Shown here one piece after another: positions 30,323 through 35,480 of a DNA stretch of 35,480 bases (its first letter is position 1; every line of letters starts with the position of its first letter). The DNA lies in contig DBBD01000028.1 of the NCBI GenBank assembly GCA_002292015.1, forward strand, positions 1 through 35,480, in the 5' to 3' direction. The notes beneath the pieces are model-generated. The model did not search any database, was not told the origin of the DNA, and saw nothing but the letters and a program-made list of their open reading frames with translations. The translations under genes and the position numbers were made by a program. The DNA is from Firmicutes bacterium UBA993. Lineage in GTDB: Bacteria > Bacillota > Dethiobacteria > DTU022.

Positions 30323-32309
30323 TTTCCGCCCTCCCCGCATTATAAACTGCCAAGCCTAAGCGCAGGCATTTCACACAGCGTTCCGCCTCGGAGATCGCTG
30401 TGCGCGGACCTTTAAAACCCAACTCGGCCTCAGCAAAGCCGGAAACCCGCTCGGCAACTGGTAAAACCTCTTCTTCCCGGCGTTCTCTGGCACCAACCAT
30501 ATCCGGGATACAATCCTTGTTATAAACAACTGCGTTTTCCAGATAGCGTTCAAAATAAAAAACGGGGTTTACTGCCGCCCTTCCTTTGCGGATATAGGCA
30601 TCGATCGCCACCGCCGCCCGGTTGGCAGTGGCAATAGCTTCGATTACCGTACGGGCTCCCAGAACAGCGTCACCACCGGCGAAAATGCCGGAAACAGCTG
30701 TTTCCATTGTATGCTCATCGACTTCCAGTGTCCCCCACCGGGAAAGTTTAACGGCACTGCTTTCGCCTAAAAAGTCAAAATCGGCAACCTGCCCGATGGC
30801 TGGTATCACGGAGTCGGCTTTTAAAATAAATTCCGAACCGTCCAGGGGAACCGGCCTTCTTCGGCCGCTCGCATCGGGTTCACCGAGCTCCATTTTGATA
30901 CATTCTAGGCCACTAACCGCCCCGCCGTTCTCCAAAATGCAGATGGGGTTGGCCAGCAGATGAAATTTTATGCCCTCTTCTTCTGCCGCATGTATTTCGG
31001 CCGCATTGGCCGGCATTTCATTTTTGGTACGACGGTAAACCAGGTTAACCTCTTTTACCCCCAAACGCACCGCTGAGCGGGCGCAATCCATGGCCACGTT
31101 GCCGCCACCGATTACCGAAATGGTATCACCCAGTTCAACTGTTTGACCCAAATTAACGCGGCGCAAAAACTCAACCCCCGGCATAAACCCCCTGTAACAG
31201 GCATCTTCACCCTCACAACCCATGGTGGCGCTTTCATGCAATCCATTGGCGATAAAGATTGCTTTAAAACCCTCTTCCCAAATCTGGTCAAGGGTGATAT
31301 CGCTGCCTACCCTGGTGTTACAGATAATTTCAACCCCCATCCGGCGAACCAGGTCGATCTCATAATTTAAGATATCACGCGGCAGGCGGTAGCTGGGAAT
31401 CCCCACGGCGAGCATACCGCCGGCTACCGGAAGCGCTTCATATACCGTAACGCTGTAACCTTTGCGGGCCAGCTGGTAGGCTGCATTTATACCGGCCGGT
31501 CCGGCGCCGATAACGGCCACCCGCCCGTTTGCGTATGGTGTAACTTTTTTTATCAGCGGCTGATCGTAAGTGTTCCGCAGACCGAAATCGGCTGCAAACC
31601 GTTTCGAAAGCCGGATTGAAAGAGCCTGATCTACCGGCTGCCGATTACAGTTCGACTCGCAAGGATGCACGCATACCCGCCCCAGCGTGCCGACAAAGGG
31701 CGTCTTCTCGCGGTTTATCGCCAAGGCCTCTTCAAAATTGCCCTCCTTGATGCACTCTAAATACCCGGGAATATTAATATGGGCCGGACAACCATTACGG
31801 CAGGGCGCCGTCAGAATCGTATCATAACTATCTTTTAAAATCGGGTTACTTAGCTGTGCTTTACTTCCGTCAATGTAATGTAAAAAATGCTCCCGCAAAT
31901 AGATCAGAGCATCTTTTAGCGGGATCGGTGAAGAAATGCCAAGTTCGCAGAGTGAGCCGGCAGATACCAAGTCGGCAATCTCTGCCAGGAATTCAAGGTC
32001 TTTTGTTTTTCCATCGCCTTTCAGGATCGCTTCAAGCCGGTCGCAGATCACCTTGCTTCCCACCCGACAGGGAACGCAGCGACCGCAGGATTCTTTTTGC
32101 ATTCTGCCGTAAAAAGCGGCAAGTGCGGCCACAATATCTAAGTCGGGATCAATCACCACCAAACCGGCCCAGCCGATAAAGGCTTTCAACTCTTTACCGC
32201 CCAGCTGACCGGGCACCTTTAGCTGACTAAAATCTCCCTGATCTACCGCTACTTTTTCCCGTTCATCAATAATTGTGCCATTCCAACTGCTGAAAAAAAC
32301 TTTGGTCAT
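30315..32309 (-). CDS. NuoF C-terminal / GltD-type FAD-NADPH oxidoreductase fusion
   Basis: This 664-residue protein begins with the last part of NuoF: a segment ending FIGWAGLVVIDPD and the [4Fe-4S] motif ESCGRCVPCR with a fourth cysteine in SLCELG (Cys75, 78, 81, 121). The FMN- and NADH-binding part of NuoF is missing. A glutamate-synthase small-subunit-like region follows, with cysteines near 170-221 (CRNGCPAH, CVHPCESNC), an FAD motif VIGAGPAGINAAYQLA (266-281), an NADPH-type motif VIGGGNVAMDCARSA (about 399-413) and FAGGDAVLGA near 543-552; the C-terminus keeps CVKC only. It probably passes electrons between NAD(P)H and the NuoG-like partner. Similar fusions occur in clostridial transhydrogenase, hydrogenase and formate-dehydrogenase complexes. 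GAGAGG precedes the ATG. Confidence 0.85.
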   Translation of the reverse strand: MTKVFFSSWNGTIIDEREKVAVDQGDFSQLKVPGQLGGKELKAFIGWAGLVVIDPDLDIVAALAAFYGRMQKESCGRCVPCRVGSKVICDRLEAILKGDGKTKDLEFLAEIADLVSAGSLCELGISSPIPLKDALIYLREHFLHYIDGSKAQLSNPILKDSYDTILTAPCRNGCPAHINIPGYLECIKEGNFEEALAINREKTPFVGTLGRVCVHPCESNCNRQPVDQALSIRLSKRFAADFGLRNTYDQPLIKKVTPYANGRVAVIGAGPAGINAAYQLARKGYSVTVYEALPVAGGMLAVGIPSYRLPRDILNYEIDLVRRMGVEIICNTRVGSDITLDQIWEEGFKAIFIANGLHESATMGCEGEDACYRGFMPGVEFLRRVNLGQTVELGDTISVIGGGNVAMDCARSAVRLGVKEVNLVYRRTKNEMPANAAEIHAAEEEGIKFHLLANPICILENGGAVSGLECIKMELGEPDASGRRRPVPLDGSEFILKADSVIPAIGQVADFDFLGESSAVKLSRWGTLEVDEHTMETAVSGIFAGGDAVLGARTVIEAIATANRAAVAIDAYIRKGRAAVNPVFYFERYLENAVVYNKDCIPDMVGARERREEEVLPVAERVSGFAEAELGFKGPRTAISEAERCVKCLRLGLAVYNAGRAEND

Positions 32310-32424
32310 TTATACCTCTCATCTCCGTCTTTTTCTCCGGCTGTTGCTATTAGCCCTGCTTTAAGCCGGTAACTTCTTCACAACTGCAGTAAATTCCTCT
32401 TTTGAGTTTAGGCAAAAAAGCAGC

Positions 32425-33399
32425 TCAAAAGCACGCCGTTTTTTGCCGCAAGCGACGGGAAGCAAGAACCGCCTGGCCGACTGCATTGTCGCCTGCATAT
32501 CTTGGCCCGGCGAAATAAACCTTTTCTTTTAAGAAAAAGCTGCTGATTCTGTTCTTGATGAAATCGTTGGCACTAACCCCACCTACAACCAGCAGCCCGT
32601 TATACATTTCTTTTTCCCAGGCTCTGGTTATTGCCGCAGCCAACGAATCAGCAATGCAGACCTCAACTGCCCTGGCCAGATTTTCCGGCGAGCAACCGCG
32701 TTCCAGCAACCGTTCAGCTTCACTGGCCGGGCCGGAAAAACTGATTTCGGCCCCTTTAACAGCCAACGGCAGCCCGGGCAGATCTTCATCCGCACTGCGG
32801 GCAAGAGCTTCCAAATGAAATCCTGCCGGAAAGGGAAGATTCAACCTGCAACCAATACGGTCAACGAACTGCCCGGCGTTTAGGTCGGTCGTGCCGCCGA
32901 CCCGCTCAATTCGCAAGTTGCCGGGGCACTGCTCTTCAGCGGCCACGAGTTCAGTGGTGCCTCCCGAGATCTGTACCACCAGGTAAGAGCCGCCCCTAAT
33001 CGCCGCCGACCAGAAACCGGCCATGATATGGCCTTCCTGATGTGAAGCACTAAAATAGTCAATGCCCGTGGACTGTGCTAAAAACTGACCGAAGGACTCG
33101 CAAACTTTAAATACCGGCATATACGAACCGACCAGTGGACGGGGACGATCAGAGACAGAGATCGCTTTCAGATATTCTGTCTTTAAATCTACCGGACACT
33201 CAGCCCACAGCAGAGGCATATTTTTCAGGTGGGCGAAGACCGCTTCAGACTGCCTCAACCCAAGTTGCCCCGCTTTAACCGGAAGAGCAATCCGCCGTTC
33301 GTAAATAAGATTTTCATGCTGATCAACAAGAGCCAACGACGTTGTATAAGCGGAGGTATCGAGGCCAAGACAGAGCACCTGCTCGCTAATCCTGCGCAA
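32425..33399 (-). CDS. TsaD/Gcp-like protein (Kae1-fold paralogue next to nusB)
   Basis: This protein of about 324 residues has the ASKHA/Kae1 fold of TsaD: an N-terminal LGLDTSAYTTSLALVD, the metal-binding HQEGH (HX3H), ISGGTTELV, GGVSANDFIKNR and DNAVGQAVLA segments. True TsaD makes the threonylcarbamoyl-A37 modification of tRNA; this shorter nusB-linked paralogue is common in Clostridia and its role is not known to me. The 5' end is uncertain: a TTG at 33399 with AGGTGAG upstream, overlapping nusB, is used; a GTG at 33378 is possible, and an open frame reaches 33483. An inverted repeat (32399-32406 with 32424-32431) spans the stop but has no T-run. Confidence 0.82.
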   Translation of the reverse strand: MRRISEQVLCLGLDTSAYTTSLALVDQHENLIYERRIALPVKAGQLGLRQSEAVFAHLKNMPLLWAECPVDLKTEYLKAISVSDRPRPLVGSYMPVFKVCESFGQFLAQSTGIDYFSASHQEGHIMAGFWSAAIRGGSYLVVQISGGTTELVAAEEQCPGNLRIERVGGTTDLNAGQFVDRIGCRLNLPFPAGFHLEALARSADEDLPGLPLAVKGAEISFSGPASEAERLLERGCSPENLARAVEVCIADSLAAAITRAWEKEMYNGLLVVGGVSANDFIKNRISSFFLKEKVYFAGPRYAGDNAVGQAVLASRRLRQKTACF

Positions 33400-33799
33400 A
33401 CAACTCACCTGCCACTCGATCAAGAACCCCGTTAATAAAGCCGACTGCCTCACCGCTGCTGCCGTATTTTTTGGCCAGCTCAAGCGCCTCGTTAATCGAA
33501 ACCGCAGGGGGAATATCGTGCCGGTATAGGATTTCGAAAAGACCCAACCGTAACAAGTTGCGATCTACCGCTGAAAGCCGATTAATCTCCCACTTTACCA
33601 GGTGTTTGGCGATAAGACTGTCAAGTTGATTCAGCTTTTCCAGGGTACCGGTTACCAGTTCCCCGATGAAAAGCTCCTCGATTTCTCCGACGCTGTAGTC
33701 TTCCTTTGAACGTCTGAGAGCAAGTTCAGCCCGGCATTTACCGATATCCACCTGAAAAAGGGCTTTAAATGCTACTTCTCTTGCAATACGACGGGACAA
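33386..33799 (-). CDS. nusB: Transcription antitermination factor NusB
   Basis: This 137-residue all-helical RNA-binding protein acts with NusE at boxA in rRNA transcription. The N-terminal RRIAREVAFKALFQVD, the central LSAVDRNLLRLGLFEILY and the SINEALELAKKYGSSGEAVGFINGVLD segment are diagnostic. The start is a TTG with GGAGGT about nine bases upstream. The gene is preceded by the Asp23-type genes after 84 noncoding bases and overlaps the TsaD-like gene. Confidence 0.95.
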   Translation of the reverse strand: MSRRIAREVAFKALFQVDIGKCRAELALRRSKEDYSVGEIEELFIGELVTGTLEKLNQLDSLIAKHLVKWEINRLSAVDRNLLRLGLFEILYRHDIPPAVSINEALELAKKYGSSGEAVGFINGVLDRVAGELFAQD

Positions 33800-33883
33800 T
33801 AACCTGTAACCTCCGCTGTAACGGATATAATCAGCATAATAACTTTTCCCGCCGTGGGGAAAACACAGTCAATAATGCTTGTA

Positions 33884-34069
33884 CTACGATTTGAAGAAGC
33901 GACCCAGGAAGCGACTGATCCCCGGCCCGATATCAAACCGCCACCCAACAACCAAGCCGATTCCGATGCAGAGAAAAATAAAGATGCTCACCCAAAATCC
34001 GTAGTTAATCACCAGCAGCGCGAAGATAAGACCAAGGATAGCACCCAGTACTTTCCCCCAGTTATTCAT
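33884..34069 (-). CDS. Small DUF2273 membrane protein
   Basis: This protein of about 61 residues has two hydrophobic helices, KVLGAILGLIFALLVINYG and FWVSIFIFLCIGIGLVVGWR, separated by a short turn, and a basic C-terminal end (SRFLGRFFKS). Such DUF2273 proteins accompany AmaP and Asp23 in Firmicutes envelope clusters. The ATG at 34069 is preferred, with GGTGG nine bases before it; a GTG at 34108 would add 13 residues but its AAGGGG is too close. Function beyond membrane association is unknown. Confidence 0.82.
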   Translation of the reverse strand: MNNWGKVLGAILGLIFALLVINYGFWVSIFIFLCIGIGLVVGWRFDIGPGISRFLGRFFKS

Positions 34070-34132
34070 AAGTAGTGTCCACCAGTTAAGTTCAGTCAAG
34101 CGTCGCACGCCCCTTTCTAAGCGTTTAAAAAG

Positions 34133-34663
34133 TTACCTTGAAACTGCTTGATCCATGATCACATTGTCAACGGTAACTTCCACCTTGCTGACAACAATCC
34201 CGGTTGTCGTCTCCAGGTACTCCTTGGTTTTTGACTGCAACCCATCGACCAAGTCCGGCAAGGTTAAATCAGGCATCACCCTGATTTTGATCTTAACCGC
34301 CAGCCCGTCAGGAGTATGGCTAACATGCCTGCTTACATCCTTGATTCCCTGGGTCTGCTGGATCACCCTAAGAACCATGTTTTCAATAGCCGGGATAGAG
34401 ATCATTACCGCGCCAAATTCACTACCTTTAAGCAAGGCGCTTTTGGCCTTTTTCTTACCGGATCGCAAACCGACCGAAATAAAAAGCAGGGCCAGAAGCA
34501 GCAACACCGATCCGGAAATCAAAAGCATAGTTTGGTCGGCCCACGCCGGCAGCGACGCCATTAATCCGGGTAAAACATTAAAACCAAGCGCGGCCAGAAC
34601 AAGAGCGGCACCAATCAACAGCAACCCCAGAAATACAAGAATTGCCTTTAGGACAGTTTTCAT
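34133..34663 (-). CDS. amaP: Alkaline shock response membrane anchor protein AmaP
   Basis: This 176-residue protein has two N-terminal membrane segments (about 5-30 and 46-66), then a basic KKKAKS stretch and a soluble Asp23-like domain (about 75-175) with TQGIKDVSRHVSH and GIVVSKVEVTVDNV. AmaP anchors Asp23 near the membrane in staphylococci. GGAAGGGG lies before the ATG. It follows asp23 by 81 bases and precedes the DUF2273 gene, the usual order. Confidence 0.9.
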   Translation of the reverse strand: MKTVLKAILVFLGLLLIGAALVLAALGFNVLPGLMASLPAWADQTMLLISGSVLLLLALLFISVGLRSGKKKAKSALLKGSEFGAVMISIPAIENMVLRVIQQTQGIKDVSRHVSHTPDGLAVKIKIRVMPDLTLPDLVDGLQSKTKEYLETTTGIVVSKVEVTVDNVIMDQAVSR

Positions 34664-34744
34664 CGCTATTCCCCTTCCAATGGGTCCGGTTCAGACCAGC
34701 TTTGAGGGCCGGCTCAAATAATTTGCGCTTGAGACAAAGTAAAT

Positions 34745-35164
34745 TTACCGGTCAGCTTCATCGGCTACTTTTGCGGTTGCTTCTAAATCTTCGCCTTCAT
34801 TCGGTGGAAACTGAATACCCTGAACATGAATATTGACACTACTGACTTTCAAGCCGGTCATCGACTCAACAGCTTTCTTGACACTTTCCTGAATATCCCA
34901 GGCAACATCGGGAATCCGTTCACCGTATTTTACGATAATAAATATATCGACCTTCGTATCTTCAGTGCCTACTTCAACCTTAACCCCTTTGGAAAAATAT
35001 TTACGGCCCAGTACTTCGGCAATACCACCGGCAATACCGCCGCTCATTGAGGCGACACCTTCCACTTCGGTAGCGGCTAAACCGGCAATGATCGAAACCA
35101 CTTCGTCGGCAATCTTTACGGTGCCCAGCTCTGAGGGCAGGGACCTTCCTTCTATTTTAACCAT
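34745..35164 (-). CDS. Asp23/Gls24 family envelope stress protein
   Basis: This 139-residue cytoplasmic protein matches the Asp23/Gls24 family: GTVKIADEVVSIIAGLAATEVEGVASMSGG near the N-terminus, KGVKVEVG, DIFIIVKYGERIPDVAWDIQ and GLKVSSVNIHVQGI. It is thought to form a membrane-proximal layer through AmaP under cell-envelope or alkaline stress. GAGGAGG precedes the ATG, and a strong extended -10 promoter lies upstream, making it the likely first gene of the asp23-amaP-DUF2273-nusB run. The acidic C-terminal 20 residues are probably flexible. Confidence 0.94.
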   Translation of the reverse strand: MVKIEGRSLPSELGTVKIADEVVSIIAGLAATEVEGVASMSGGIAGGIAEVLGRKYFSKGVKVEVGTEDTKVDIFIIVKYGERIPDVAWDIQESVKKAVESMTGLKVSSVNIHVQGIQFPPNEGEDLEATAKVADEADR

Positions 35165-35212
35165 CGTGATGCCTCCTCACAAATCATTATTTTACGCTTA
35201 ACAACTACTTAC

Positions 35213-35241
35213 ATTATAGCAAACCCCCGGCAACGCTTCAA
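35213..35241 (-). promoter_or_regulatory. Promoter of the asp23/amaP/nusB run
   Basis: On the minus strand TTGAAG (35236-35241) is followed after 17 bases by TATAAT (35213-35218), with the extended -10 TGCTATAAT. The predicted leader is about 40 bases. No extra operator is seen. Confidence 0.7.
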
Positions 35242-35282
35242 TTTTAAAAATCGCTGCCCTCTTTATTCTTCGGTTCACCTTC

Positions 35283-35480
35283 TCACTCTTCGTCGTCGTC
35301 GATCAATACCACTTCGCCGCAACCGGGGCAAGTAACTTCGATCGCCGTTTCCTGGTCAAGAAGATCTTCGTCAACGACTACTATTTCACGGCAATTCGGA
35401 CATTCAATCGAAAACCCACCTTCGAAGTCTTCGTCGTCGAAGTCGTATTCATCATCATCATCATCATCATCATCATCGTC
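35283..35480 (-). CDS. Zinc-ribbon protein with poly-Asp linker (CD1247-type), C-terminal part
   Basis: The frame enters the window with at least ten aspartates, continues with an acidic stretch and ends with a zinc ribbon: ECPNCREIVVVDEDLL and VTCPGCGEVVLIDDDEE, two CXXC pairs, then TGA at 35283-35285. The same architecture, an N-terminal helical domain followed by a long Asp run and a CPxC zinc ribbon, is known from clostridial proteins encoded next to asp23 (CD1247 N-terminal-domain type). Function is unknown. The 5' end is outside the window, so only 65 residues are seen. Confidence 0.8.
   Translation of the reverse strand, partial: DDDDDDDDDDEYDFDDEDFEGGFSIECPNCREIVVVDEDLLDQETAIEVTCPGCGEVVLIDDDEE
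35451..35480. repeat. ATC trinucleotide repeat encoding poly-Asp
   Basis: Nine uninterrupted ATC units followed by GTC reach the window edge on the plus strand and encode Asp on the minus strand. The repeat is in frame with the zinc-ribbon gene, so length changes would vary the linker without frameshift. Confidence 0.85.

Noticed and set aside
32399..32431. Possible terminator after the TsaD-like gene
   Set aside because: The 8-bp stem is A/T-rich, has a 17-base loop, spans the stop codon and has no T-run after it on the minus strand.
34155..34721. Plus-strand open frame (188 codons) opposite amaP
   Set aside because: Antisense shadow of a clear AmaP gene; no ribosome binding site or family resemblance.

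Overview
The window is one long co-directional block: every supported gene is on the minus strand, so transcription runs from high to low coordinates. The content points to an anaerobic Firmicute (Clostridia in the broad sense). The evidence is the clostridial Asp23/AmaP/DUF2273-nusB cluster, an IspH-ribosomal protein S1 fusion, a PDZ/radical-SAM/DUF512 protein next to der, a FolD-FchA pair as in acetogens and one-carbon-metabolising clostridia, a candidate OLE RNA with its membrane partner OapA, and strong Shine-Dalgarno sites with frequent TTG and GTG starts. Genus-level assignment is not possible from the sequence alone.

In transcription order: (1) 35480-33386: the end of a zinc-ribbon protein, then asp23, amaP, a DUF2273 gene (cell-envelope homeostasis) and nusB. 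(2) 33399-25235: a TsaD-like protein, a two-gene iron-sulfur flavoprotein module (NuoF C-terminal/GltD fusion plus NuoG-like protein), xseA, xseB, ispA and fchA. (3) 25190-19270: folD from its own promoter, then a roughly 600-nt noncoding region with its own promoter, read here as OLE RNA, followed by oapA, dxs, tlyA and nadK. (4) 19252-13942: recN, a NUDIX hydrolase, xerD, deoB and a short tRNA-nucleotidyltransferase-like gene. (5) 13889-1902: a promoter, a site-2-protease-like membrane peptidase, trpS, scpA, scpB, rluB, cmk, plsC, ispH-S1, the DUF512 radical SAM gene, der, plsY and an HD-domain protein. (6) 1654-1: a speD promoter with a tandem operator-like repeat, speD, an ACL5-like speE and the start of ndk.

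Several genes fit together. ispA, dxs and ispH belong to isoprenoid synthesis. folD and fchA carry out the two middle steps of the tetrahydrofolate branch of one-carbon metabolism; FolD lacks the lysine normally needed for cyclohydrolase activity, which would explain FchA next to it. The NADPH/Fe-S module beside them may be a redox partner, though that is inference. plsY and plsC make phospholipid; scpA/scpB, xerD, recN and xseAB act in chromosome maintenance; der, rluB, tlyA and the S1 domains act on ribosomes.

The most notable items are the candidate OLE RNA/OapA locus with a hairpin that would cover the oapA ribosome binding site, the FolD active-site change coupled to FchA, the unusual NuoF-GltD/NuoG-like module, and the absence of sporulation genes from several junctions where spore-forming relatives usually carry them.
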